From assembly GCA_025526915.1 (NCBI GenBank), contig JAHLKH010000041.1, positions 107,985 through 171,984 of the forward strand: a stretch of DNA of 64,000 nucleotides. The letters are read 5' to 3'. Below the pieces are notes generated by a model, which had not been told where the DNA came from, searched no databases, and saw nothing but the letters and a program-made list of their open reading frames with translations. How positions within the stretch are numbered: position 1 is the stretch's first letter; every line of letters starts with the position of its first letter. Shown here one piece after another: positions 1-10,944 of the stretch. Made by a program: the position numbers and the translations under genes. The stretch comes from Entophlyctis helioformis. Its lineage: Eukaryota > Chytridiomycota > Chytridiomycetes > Chytridiales > Chytriomycetaceae.

Positions 1-3000
1 TGTTGGTTGTGCATGTCAGCCGCCATCAGTCAGACACAACATATGATTCAAGCCATCGACTCACCGAGATACTCGACAATATGCGGGTGTCTGAGCCCTT
101 GCAGCAGGTCGAGCTCGCGCTGTATGGCCACAATTGGCGAGAATACAGATTTCTTGCGCAAAGGGCCAGCTGGCCGTGCACGGCCGCCATTCGACGCTTT
201 GCGGACCAAGCTCACACCGCCGCCGCCGCCGCCGTGGCTGCCAGCCAGCCCAAAACTGCCACCAGAGTCGCCAAGGACCGTGCCTGCAGGGGTCTTGACT
301 TGCTTGACAGCCATCCATACGCCGGTCTGCAGGTTCAGGCCAAGGTACACGGACGCATGCGATCCGCCAGCAATGTACTCGCCACGCAGCCACACCATCT
401 TCTCCTGTGTCGTGGCATTGATTTCGCTGACATGCATGCCGGCCAGACTTGCACTTGCTGTTGGGAGAAGAGAGGACGCAGCAGGAATAGACATACTGGG
501 GCGTTTGATGCCGAGCGGCGGCTGCATGCTTTCGCGGCGAGGAGAAGCCGTAACTGATGAGCCGACCGGCGATGAAAAGATTGTTGCTGGCGCGTCTGCC
601 GGTGCAGCCTGCCCTGTGGATGGGCCGACCAGAGTGCTGGTGGTTGGGCTATCATACGTTGAGGGCGACATGGTTATACCGGCGCTTGTGCCAGCACTTG
701 AAGATGCAGACACGTCGTCTTCAGGAATGCATTCGTGCATCCTCGAGAAAGGACTGGATTTGTCTGGCGACTCGACCATCTGGTGTCGCGCAGGCGAGTG
801 TGCATACTGTCCAGCCGATGCTTCGTCGCGCGTTGCTGAGAGAATGTCTACTCTTGGAGACGCTGAACTGAGAGTGGTGCTTGCCGATGCCGATCCGCGT
901 CGCTGCTGGCCAGCCACAATGACGTTGAGCGCAATGTCCTTGAGTGTCAGTCCGCCAGGCGTGACGGGGGATGCAGGCGGCAATGCTTGAACAGCCGACG
1001 TCACATTGCGCATGCCAGAGGGAAGAAACGATCTGAGTCGCGGCCGTCGCACGGCAGCCGACGAAGTTGACGGCGACTTTGCAGTGTCAATGGCAAGAGG
1101 GCTTGCACCGCTTTTTGGAAACGCAACGACATCACTGCTTGACGGAGATGGTATGGCGTCGGTCGCACGCGGGGATGGGATGCTTTGGCTTGGACTGCCC
1201 AACGCAGATCCAACCGATATTTTGTCTGGAAGGCCGTTTGTGCGCAGCGCCGGCCGAGTCGCGTTTGCACTTGCAGCGGCAAGCCCTCGGTTTTGTATGG
1301 AGGCCATCAGTTGCCTGCGAGCTGCGGTGTCAAACACGAATCCGGGAGATGCAGCCCCAAACACCAAGTTGCCTGACCCCATTCTAGGCGTCGTTGGTGT
1401 CATAGGAACGCCGGCTGGCGGTAGGCTGGCCGGCATCGTATGCGGCGTTGGGGGTGTGTCAGGGACATGGGCAGACAACACGACGGCCGCAGACTCATCC
1501 ATGCCGCCCTGTTCGCCGATCACGTCTACATGAATGTCGGCTATGCCCGGGAAGAACTTTTCGAGATTGCTCATGATAACGTCGGGCGATGGACGGCCAT
1601 ATTCGTCATCGAATCCAGCGCGCTGGTCGGCCACTGCTTTGGGGCGTGCATCGGGAGCTATTCGCAATCGTGCCTGCCTGTCCAGTTTGCGTCGTCGCGA
1701 AGGCTGGCGTCTTGGAAGCGATGCACCAGACGGGCTGGCACTATGTGTGCTTGATCCACCGGGACTCGCAAGCGCGTCCGACTGGCCGGGGCTGCTTGTG
1801 TTGGCTGAAGCCACTGGCTCAGCGTCCTGGAGTTAAGCCTCCGAGTGTCAGTCGACAGCAGCAGTATCCAACAGTCGCAATCGTGCAAACGCTTGTCACC
1901 ATGGTGTTGAATTGACCAACTTGGACCGCAGGTGCTGTATTGGCATCCTTGTTGCGCGTCTTGCGGCGGCCAAGCGTTGACTGCTCGGCTTTGCCAGTGC
2001 GCCCTGCAGGAAGGTCTGAAAGCATGCTGTCTGACCCACCCCTGTGCAACGGTGACTGGGCAAGGATACCCGAGCGCGTGGCCGAGTAAGCAGGCGAATA
2101 TGCAGCATATGTTGGCGATACAGGCACGTCCCGAACCGACGATGCTTCGACCGACTTGGTGGTTGCAGTGACAATTGGCGTGACCTGTGGTGGCGTTGCC
2201 GGTGATGCAGCTGCAAAGTGTCGCGTTGCGGTTGGCGTCGAGTGGATAATGTTCACCATTGGCCCAGACGTCGTCACCACTGGATCTTCCGGCCGGCTTG
2301 CAGGAGGCAATGCTGCTGGTGCTGCTGATGAAGCCGAGGCCGCCAATGCCTCCTCTTCTCCGGCAGGGCGGCTCAACGAGCCAGCCGTTGATAAGTCGCT
2401 CTTTACCATGGTTGTCGGCGGAGTCGAGACTGAATGGCCCAATGGCTGATCCATGCTGGTTGCGCTGAAACTCCTGCTCGCGCTTGAGAGAGTGTTGCCA
2501 GGTAGTGCAGGTGCAGAGTCGATCTGCGTCTGGGAGCGACTGCCGGCTCGAGTGAGATTCTTGATGATCTTTTCCGCGAAACTGAGCCGCCCACTCTTGT
2601 TGGACTGTTGAGAGGACACGGACGATACAGAGAGCCTGCGAGTCGTGTCTTGCTGCAGGCCGGCTGCATCTGGTGTGCCGTCGGCATGGAATGTGCGATC
2701 GGTACCTTGCGATGGCTGGTAATCGTCGTGATCAGGCCTCTGTTGTTGCATATCCAAATCCGAGCCTGATCCATGGCCCAGTGCCATGCTAATGGCCGAG
2801 TACGACCCAAGCACGGCCGGCTTGCGATTCAGTTGCTGCTGTTGCTGCTGCTGGTATTGAGGCAGATCGGACTGCAGCTGTGCGGCCGGCTGCGGCTGGT
2901 GAGCGTCTCTGCCAGACCGCGAGAGACGCTTTCCAGCTTCCAAATCCGCTTCTTTGGCTGCAACGGCTGCATCGCTTACAATCAGAGCGTCCGACAGCGT

Positions 3001-3225
3001 GCGAGGGATGCCATCGCGAAGACTGGACATGCTTGTGCGGCTCAAGCGTGCTGCCATGTCTGCATCTGCTGCTGGCACAAGGTCTCCAAAACTGTCTCGA
3101 TGCCCAGGGGCCGGTGCGGCAAATGTGTCTGGCGCGCTGGTCGCGTCGCCACCACCCGCCACTGGCCCGGCGTTGCTGCCGTCCGGGTCTGAATCCAGCC
3201 GCTGCTTGCTTCCAACGGTTGTCAT
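1..3225 (-). CDS. MAP kinase kinase kinase, BCK1/STE11-like (3' part cut by window edge)
   Basis: N-terminal regulatory part and the first kinase subdomains of a MAPKKK, the upstream kinase of a MAPK cascade. The start ATG is at 3225. A long Ser/Pro/Gln-rich, probably disordered region (with a poly-Gln run) is split by an intron near 1815-1935 whose exact edges I could not fix. The second exon carries a block reading GRPSPDVIMSNLEKFFPGI, which resembles the segment before the kinase domain in fungal BCK1 proteins. The kinase domain opens with WLRGEYIAGGSHASVYLGLN and the VAIK-type lysine in MAVKQVK. The Gly-rich loop is unusual (AGGSHAS instead of GxGxFG), and a Gly-rich insert sits between the lysine and the C-helix. 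Coding stops at a phase-1 GTGAGT donor at about position 65; catalytic and activation loops lie outside the window. Confidence 0.8.
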
Positions 3226-3276
3226 TATGTGTTGTCAACAAAGCCTCGTGTAAATCGCGCTTTCATTACATGGCGG

Positions 3277-5206
3277 CTATGCCTCAATCGGCCCAATCAC
3301 CAGATCGCCTTGTCCATCAACGCCGTCGGCGCTGACTGACTGAATACGGTACATGTACCACGACCCAGCCACGGCAGACTTGTCTGCATAGATGGGCTGT
3401 CCCCATTCGACATTATCCAAGACTCTGTCGGCAAGAAGCTCCCAATGAGCCGTCGCGGTTTCACGCGTAGCAGAACCATCCGATGCAGACGATGGCGCTG
3501 AAGGTGCACGCCAAACGCGATAAGATGCTGCCCACGATGCGCCACGCCACCGCAACGCTGACGGCTTGACTCCAGCAATCAGGCCAGGAGCCGACGGGAT
3601 CGGGTACGGCGTGTTAGCTGGCAGACCCTGGATAAGCAGTGCGTGTTTGCGCATCATGGGCACGATGGTCTGCTCTTCGGTTGTGAACCCGCTTGCTTTT
3701 GGGAAGCCAGGCGCATGGTACGACCAGTAGTTGTCCTTTTCATAGTGAGTGTAGAAGCCGCCTGATGTTGACAATGCTGGCTGGTTGAGTCTTTTGAGGA
3801 ATGACACGAGAGACAGGCCAGCAATACGACAGACCTTCAGCGCTGTGGTACCGCAGACTCCAGATGAGCGCACCAGAGATGTAAGGGGTGGCGACAACAC
3901 GCTTGAGCACAGTCTCGATGACGCTCGTTGAGCAAAGCCCAAACTCGCCAATGATGAACGCCTTCTTGTACCCAGCCACGAACTTGGCATCACGGTCAAT
4001 CCGGCTCAGGTCGCTGCTTCCATAGTAGTAGTGGTTGGAAAACACGTCCACGAACTCGGACTCGAGCGCAGCCTTTGCAAACCGGCGACGTGCATCGTGA
4101 GCACCCATTGTGCCGTCCATGACCAGCGTGCGCGGTGCGAGGGATTTGACGTGCTTGGCCATCTCGACTGTCCAGTCTCCTGGCGGCGGCGAAGACTTCC
4201 AGCCGCCTAGCTCGTTGCCAAACTGCCACGCAAGGATGGTGGGGTCGTCGCCATATCGAATGCCAGTCAGTGTGTTGACGCGGTTGAGCAGGTCCGCAAT
4301 CAGGTCCTTAAAGTCCTGCCTGCCATTGTGTGGTGCCAGCATGCCATGGGTAAGTGAACGGCCAGCACATCGGTCATGGACGGGCCGGTTGGCCAGCAGA
4401 TCGATTACCGCAACTGTGGGTCTGAGAAGAAGACCATGGGCGACTTGCCGCGTGCCTTGGCCATAAATCCATAGTCGCCGTAGCTCAGGTTATCGCTAAA
4501 GTTGTTGTTGACGAGCGGGATGATGAGACGCACACGGTGCTTGCGTGCCAGACTGAGCGCTTGGTCCATGGCAACTAGCGCAGGCTCGTGGTAGTTGCGC
4601 GGCGAGCGCACGTGGTACCGCGGCCCAAAGCCAAGCGTGTATGTGCGGATGACCCTGCCGCCGCCTGCAGCGACCGTGCGGATGGCGTCCTCTTGCTCAA
4701 ACGGATCGGGCACGACCCATTCGTAAGGGTCTTGGCCGTGGGGCGATACGATGCAGCTGCGGCCCTGTGTGTGCACGCTGGTGTCAGCCACGCCACGCCA
4801 CCCGCGTGCGTATCTGGCCAGCCGCATCACACACATTCTCGAAGCCGTAGCCCAGGCCGTTGCAGTCTCGTTCTGGGTTGGGCACAGGCTTCCTGCACAG
4901 TGGGAAGCCGTAGAGCGACGGCGGGCGGTCTTCCAGAAGGAGCATCGCAGGCACATTGTACGACACCCAGCGGAACACCTTGTCGCCTTCGTACAGGCTT
5001 GCACCTTTGCGGGTGATAAAGTCCCACGGCAGCGGGCCAGACGGCTGGTCCTGCTGCGTCTGTATCTGCGTCTGCGTCTGCTGGTGCTGCTGCTCTTGCT
5101 CTGATGGCAGCGACGATGTGGATGAGCACAGCGACAGCTTGCTTGCTGTGCGCTTGAGCAGACTCTTGAACGACTGCATTGTGGTTGGCAAGGAGGGTTG
5201 GGCCAT
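3277..5206 (-). CDS. glycoside hydrolase family 5, mannan endo-1,4-beta-mannosidase-like
   Basis: Predicted beta-mannanase-type hydrolase of 576 residues. Exons fit as 4802-5206, 4409-4764, 3835-4319 and 3277-3761; phases close, and the joins read FFSDPQLRQDF and RYHSAEGGFYTHYE. The GH5 acid/base glutamate is in LAWQFGNELGG and the nucleophile glutamate in AFIIGEFG. The C-terminal part looks like the accessory beta region seen in large fungal and bacterial GH5 members. No signal peptide is visible; the N-terminus is Ser/Gln-rich, so secretion is uncertain. I chose ATG 5206 (MAQPSL); ATG 5179 (MQSFK) is an alternative. The first intron (4765-4801) has a weak GTGGCG donor and its start could lie slightly upstream. 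The gene begins only 10 bp after the stop of the GT32 gene on the same strand. Confidence 0.8.
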
Positions 5207-5216
5207 ATATTCACAA

Positions 5217-6395
5217 CTAGTCGCGACGTTCACGCTGGAGAGGCAAGGACGACCGAGTCACAACAGACACGGGCAGCAGGGCCTCGCTGCCCGCCAGACT
5301 TGCACCGCCCATGCCTGGCCTTGACAGCGAGGGCAGAATGCTGCTGCTGCTGCCGCCGCTACCGTTTGGCGATCTGTTGATGCGCCGCCGTCTGCACCAC
5401 CACACGGACACCGCTACCAAGAGTGCGATCAGCCACGGACGGGACAAAAGGCCCCACAGCACAAACACGAGCTTGGCATCGTCCGTGTGCCAGCTGCTGC
5501 CTTCAAAGTGCACAAAGAAGCTGTACGGACGAGGCCCAGCGTACAGCCACGGCTCCATGACCCAGACGGCTGCCGGATCGACAGCGGCCGCGATCGTGTC
5601 TGCAGCAATGGCATCAGGCACTTGCGGGAACGTGATGTTGGTGGGCTTGCTGCCCAGCACGATGGGCAGATCCATGGGTGGTTCAAGCGTGTGCTTGTGC
5701 TCGGGCAGTTGCGGATGTTTTTGGTAGTAGATCCCAAGCTGCAGGTTGAGGAACATGGGTCCGGTCGAGAAGAAGACGGTCGCATACGGGGTGAGAAACC
5801 AGCGGTTCCAGTGCGGCAGTGCGTCGATGAGCTGCTTGAAGAACGGGTGGCGCGGACTGGCCATCATAAAGTCGTTGGAGAAGCCGATGGGCTCGGTCTT
5901 GGGCACGACGGCTGGGTATTTGAGCAGCGGCTCGAGCGATCGGGTGCATCCAATGTCCAGATCCATATAGACTCCGCCGAACTCGTACAGGATAAAGTAC
6001 CGGACGGCATCGACCCGCTGGATCGGGTGCGGGTAGCTGTCGAAGGTGGGCAGGAATGCGGGGTGCTTTTCGGCAATGAAGTTGCGGGCGGCCTCGTCCG
6101 TCCACAGCACATGTGTCCACTCTGCCGACCTGTGCACATAGCGACAGGCGCCGTATGGCCGGGCCCACTGTTTGGGGATCTCGGCCGTCTTCCACGTCTG
6201 GTGGATGATGCGAGGTATGGAGGGGTTGGCTACGGGCGGGCAGCTGATACAGACGGCTGGGACTTCGATGGCATGTGGCCGCCAGAAGGGTGCACTCCAC
6301 ATGTACCGCGACCACAGGAGGACCGATGTGGCTGCAGCCGCGAGCAGCAGGAACACGACGAGGCACAGCAGCCGACAGAGTGCACGGCGTCGCAT
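5217..6395 (-). CDS. GT32 glycosyltransferase, inositol phosphoceramide mannosyltransferase-like
   Basis: Intronless 392-residue type II membrane enzyme of the OCH1/SUR1/CSH1 family. A short basic N-terminus is followed by a membrane segment at about residues 8-29. The glycosyltransferase core starts at PRIIHQTWK and carries the metal-binding DXD motif in YMDLDIGC. The later EGSSWH block is typical of mannosyl-inositol-phosphoceramide synthase catalytic subunits (SUR1/CSH1), and a second membrane segment follows it, as in that subfamily. Likely role: transfer of mannose from GDP-mannose to inositol phosphoceramide in the Golgi; the sphingolipid assignment rests on family resemblance. The first in-frame ATG is at 6395. 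It is divergent from the FAP7 gene with 62 bp between start codons. Confidence 0.8.
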   Translation of the reverse strand: MRRRALCRLLCLVVFLLLAAAATSVLLWSRYMWSAPFWRPHAIEVPAVCISCPPVANPSIPRIIHQTWKTAEIPKQWARPYGACRYVHRSAEWTHVLWTDEAARNFIAEKHPAFLPTFDSYPHPIQRVDAVRYFILYEFGGVYMDLDIGCTRSLEPLLKYPAVVPKTEPIGFSNDFMMASPRHPFFKQLIDALPHWNRWFLTPYATVFFSTGPMFLNLQLGIYYQKHPQLPEHKHTLEPPMDLPIVLGSKPTNITFPQVPDAIAADTIAAAVDPAAVWVMEPWLYAGPRPYSFFVHFEGSSWHTDDAKLVFVLWGLLSRPWLIALLVAVSVWWCRRRRINRSPNGSGGSSSSILPSLSRPGMGGASLAGSEALLPVSVVTRSSLPLQRERRD

Positions 6396-6457
6396 CGCTT
6401 CTGCTTTGTTTGTTGTCAAAAACTACAGGTTTTTCTTGAATTTCAATACCTGAATCG
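6396..6457. promoter_or_regulatory. 62-bp bidirectional intergenic promoter region (GT32 / FAP7)
   Basis: Both start codons point away from this stretch, so it must hold the 5' UTRs and core promoters of two genes unless transcription begins inside the neighbouring gene. It contains short T- and A-rich runs, the only AT-rich patch nearby. No TATA box is obvious. Confidence 0.5.
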
Positions 6458-7244
<787 letters not shown>

Positions 7245-7292
7245 AATGAATGCGGCTCAGAGTGGACGGCTTTTAGTTTCCGGACCAGTGCA

Positions 7293-8381
7293 TTAGAGGC
7301 GAGGTTGCGGGGGTGCACCCTGCGAGAATGGGCCAACAATGGCGAGATGCAGCGACATCCCGGGATCTTTTTTCAAAGACACAATATACTTTGGTTTGTA
7401 CACAGCACCGTTGGTCGCAGCACTGGCATCTATTGTGTCGCCTGCTTTTGGCGCTTGGCGACTCTGGGTTGCACGCTGCGCCTTTATCGTTTCTTGGGTC
7501 AGAATACGCGGCGGGTGCGCCATCAGGCCAGCCGTTTCGAGGAACTGCGCCGAGTCCTGCAGATCCGAGGCAGTAGTGAAGATCAAACCCCACAGCGTCA
7601 ACGAAAACGGACTTGCTGTTGCTGTTTGCGGCGCAGCTCGAGATGATGGTGGTCCAGATCCGCCATGTTGCTGCTGTTGCGGGCCACCAGAGGGCTGGCT
7701 GGCTGGGACGACAAGCTCGATAATGACGCCCGACTCGCGATTGAGCAGGTACACGAACCGCTGGCCACGAGCCTCGATCGGCTTCTTCAGGCCGGCAATG
7801 GGCACCATCTCGAGCATGCCCATGAGCGCACCTAGCGCAGGTGCAAGGGTCGAGGCATGGATGACGACCCGCGACAGACGCGACGCGCCATTGGCATGCT
7901 TCGATCCAGATCCGCCAACAGGAGCGCCAGATCCAGCCGTGGAAAGCGTCGATGGCGTGCCCGTCAACATCTCGCGGTCGCTGTCTCTGCCCGAAACGAG
8001 ACATGTGCTCAGCGAGCTGCTGGAGCTGGAGCTGGAGCTGCCGGTCCTACTGCCACCGCCGCCGCTCAGGTCAAAGAACATGTCGCCCGTGTGCATGGGC
8101 GATGTCTCAAAGGACCAGCCGACGAACTGGCGACGGGCCAGGCCACCGAGCAGGATGATGTTGATGTTGTCGAGCCTGACAAACGGCGACACGGCCGACG
8201 GAGTGAACGAGGCGTCCGGGGTCTCTGGGAACGCCATGGGCCGCTCGAGAGGGTCGGTGACGGTGAAGCCAGCACGCTCCCATGCCTGACGTGAGTCTGA
8301 CACGCGCAGCTCAACAAGCCTGCCCACGGGCGGCTTGCCTTTTGCACGGGCAGATGGCAGCGACTGGCGCGTTGACATCAT
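7293..8381 (-). CDS. hypothetical protein with possible VOC/glyoxalase-like fold
   Basis: Single-exon protein of 362 residues starting at a double ATG. I do not recognise a specific family. The N-terminal segment VELRVSDSRQAWERAGFTVTD and the internal VVIHASTLAPALGALMGML have the beta-alpha-beta rhythm of vicinal-oxygen-chelate (glyoxalase-like) domains, as does the RGQRFVYLLNRESGVIIELV strand pair. No complete metal-binding His/Glu set can be assigned with confidence. Two low-complexity inserts (poly-Ser near residue 115, Gln/Gly near 235) interrupt the candidate domain. It is convergent with FAP7 (stops 48 bp apart). Existence of the gene is likely; function is open. Confidence 0.6.
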   Translation of the reverse strand: MMSTRQSLPSARAKGKPPVGRLVELRVSDSRQAWERAGFTVTDPLERPMAFPETPDASFTPSAVSPFVRLDNINIILLGGLARRQFVGWSFETSPMHTGDMFFDLSGGGGSRTGSSSSSSSSSLSTCLVSGRDSDREMLTGTPSTLSTAGSGAPVGGSGSKHANGASRLSRVVIHASTLAPALGALMGMLEMVPIAGLKKPIEARGQRFVYLLNRESGVIIELVVPASQPSGGPQQQQHGGSGPPSSRAAPQTATASPFSLTLWGLIFTTASDLQDSAQFLETAGLMAHPPRILTQETIKAQRATQSRQAPKAGDTIDASAATNGAVYKPKYIVSLKKDPGMSLHLAIVGPFSQGAPPQPRL

Positions 8382-8637
8382 CCAATTTGGCGGTGAAGTC
8401 GGATCTCAGATTACATGCAACTGCAGGGCCGATCAGAAAGGCAACAGATGCCTGGCAACAGAGTCCTCACACAGTGTGTGCCGGCCACACTCGCCTGCAC
8501 GCATCACGCAAGGGCCCTCACAAGCCGCCTTCCCGTGCACTCGTCGCTGATACCAAGTCACGTGACCAAGAGTTGAAAAAAGCAGCCGTTTTTCGTTTTT
8601 CTTGCTGCGCACCAACCACAGATCGCACGACGAGCAC

Positions 8638-10842
8638 ATGGGCAAGCGGAAAGGAGACGATACAGCAGCGGCGTCTGGCGTTGTTGCCGCCGGTGGTTCG
8701 GGCGCCAGCCCCAACAAGGACACAAAGGCCAAGGCCGAGCAGAGTGCAGGCGCCGGTGCACGCCACGCCGACGGCGACGAGGGCATGGGCGAGTTCGAGG
8801 ACATGTGGGAGGACGATGCCGAGAGCGAGGACGACGGCGAGGTCGTGATTGCTCCCGACTCGGACGACGAGGATGCTGGTATGTCGTGCCCATGCTTGCG
8901 GCTGCCGCTGCCCTTGCACTGCTTCTGGCTGCTGCTGCTGCCTGTCGCACGCATGTCCGCCGTGTGTGCTCATGCTGTCTTGCCTGCCTCTGTGTGTGTC
9001 CCACCTGCCGCTCTGCCCGCCCGCCTGCCGCTTCCATCCACGCTTGGATGGCCTCGAAAAAAAAAAGACATGCAGGACGGCGAGGCCGTTGTCACGCACG
9101 ATGCTGGCGACGACGACGAGGACGACAAGGAGGACGTCAAGGTCTACCTGCCCGGCCAGCAGATGGAGGAGGACGAAGAGCTCGTTGCCGACCAGTCTGC
9201 GTACGAGATGCTGCACTCGATGAACGCCGAGTGGCCGTGTCTGAGCTTTGACATTCTGCGCGACAACCTCGGCGCCGACCGCACTGCTGTACGTCCGTCC
9301 GACTGGCTTGTCTGCGCTGTGGTGCACTTGCCTGCGCGCTGCCTGTGCTGACGCTCTGCATCCTGCCCTTGTCCTTGCCTGCCCTTTGCCTTTCTTTTGG
9401 TGTCCAGTTCCCCATGACTGCATACGTCGTGGCTGGCTCGCAGGCCGACAAGCCAAAGGACAACCAGATCTATGTACTCAAGATGTCGTCGTTGCATCGC
9501 ACCAAGCACGACGGCAACGACGGCATGGACGACGAGGAAAACGAGGACGATCTTGACGACGACCCCGTGCTCGAGTACCGCTCCATCCCGCACTTTGGTG
9601 GCGTCAACCGTATCCGTGCCATGCCCCATCCCGAGGCCCACATTGTGGCCACCATGGCAGATACCGGCAAGGCGCACATTTACGACATTTCGCAGCACGT
9701 CCAGGCGCTCGACACGCCCGGCCTGATTCCCCCTCGCAACCCCGATCCCATCCATACCATCACGCAGCACGGCAAAACCGAGGGCTACGGCATTGACTGG
9801 TCGTCCATTCAGACCGGCCACCTTCTCACCGGCGACTCTGCGAGCCGCATCTTCTTGACAACGCGGACGCCTGCCAAGTTTGTCACGGACGCGACCCCCT
9901 TCACTGGCCACACCTCGTCCATCGAGGACATCCAGTGGTCGCCGTCGCAAGCCAATGTCTTTGCTACGTGTTCTGCCGACAAGACGATCCGCATCTGGGA
10001 CGCTAGAGACAAGCGCAAGCCCCAGCTGACGGTTGTTGCACACGACTCTGACGTCAATGTCATCAGCTGGAACCGGTACGTGGTCTCTTCAACCCCCTGT
10101 TGCCATTGCCCGTCTGTCTGCCATCCTCCCCCGACACCTCGCTCCGAGCCCTCTGTGCCGCTAAGACGCATTCAATCGTCTTATGCTTTGGCCTGCGCTT
10201 TGGAGCAACAGCGAATCAGCACGACATCTCCACGCCGCTTTGGTCTTGCGCTGGGCTTTGGCCCAATGCAGTTCACCCATCGTTGCACTATTTTTTAGTC
10301 GTGATATTTCTCCTCCTTTCTTCTACTTGCTCTGGTCTTGCCGTGCGCGCTGGCAGCATGCTAACGCATACACACACAAACGCTTGCTCTGTTTTGGCGC
10401 TCGCTCGCTCGCTTGCTTGCTCAGCATCAAGTTCTCTGACCACGTTCTCGCGTCTGGCTCCGAGTCTGGCGCGTTCAGTGTGTGGGATCTGCGCAACTGG
10501 CCGGCCAGCAAGAGCACGCCTGCTCCCTCGGCCAGCTTCAAGTGGCACCAGGGCCCCATCACGTCCATCGAATGGCACCCCGTCGAGTCATCCATGCTCG
10601 CCGTTTCTGGCGCCGACGACCAGGTCACCATTTGGGATCTGGCTCTCGAGCGCGACCAGGAAGAGGAGGCGGTCATGACCACCGGCCTCACTGGAGAGCA
10701 GGTCGAGGTGCCGCCGCAACTGCTGTTCATCCACCAGGGCCAGCGCAATGTCAAGGAGATCCACTGGCACCGTCAGCTGCCTGGCGTGCTTGCGTCCACG
10801 GCTTATGACGGATTCAACATCTTCAAGACGATCAACTCGTGA
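8638..10842 (+). CDS. RRB1: glutamate-rich WD-repeat protein, RRB1/GRWD1 homologue
   Basis: Acidic WD40 protein of 515 residues, homologous to yeast Rrb1 and animal GRWD1, which escort ribosomal protein L3 during 60S assembly. Exons are 8638-8878, 9068-9288, 9408-10075 and 10425-10842; phases close. The N-terminal half is rich in Asp/Glu. The family's CAF1C/H4-binding-type motif is visible as YEMLHSMNAEWPCLSFDIL. WD repeats follow, with clear WD ends in KTIRIWD, FSVWDLRNW and QVTIWDLAL. The third intron is long for this locus (349 bp), and the acceptor of intron 1 follows a poly-A run. The gene is convergent with NAB2, with about 100 bp between stops. Confidence 0.93.
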
Positions 10843-10944
10843 TTGCCCTCGTCCCTCTGCCGACTCTCCGACTCCTCCATCCCCACCTTCACCCGTAATT
10901 AATAGGACCCATTTGCATTTGTCACATGGCTATTCTCCTGTTAT

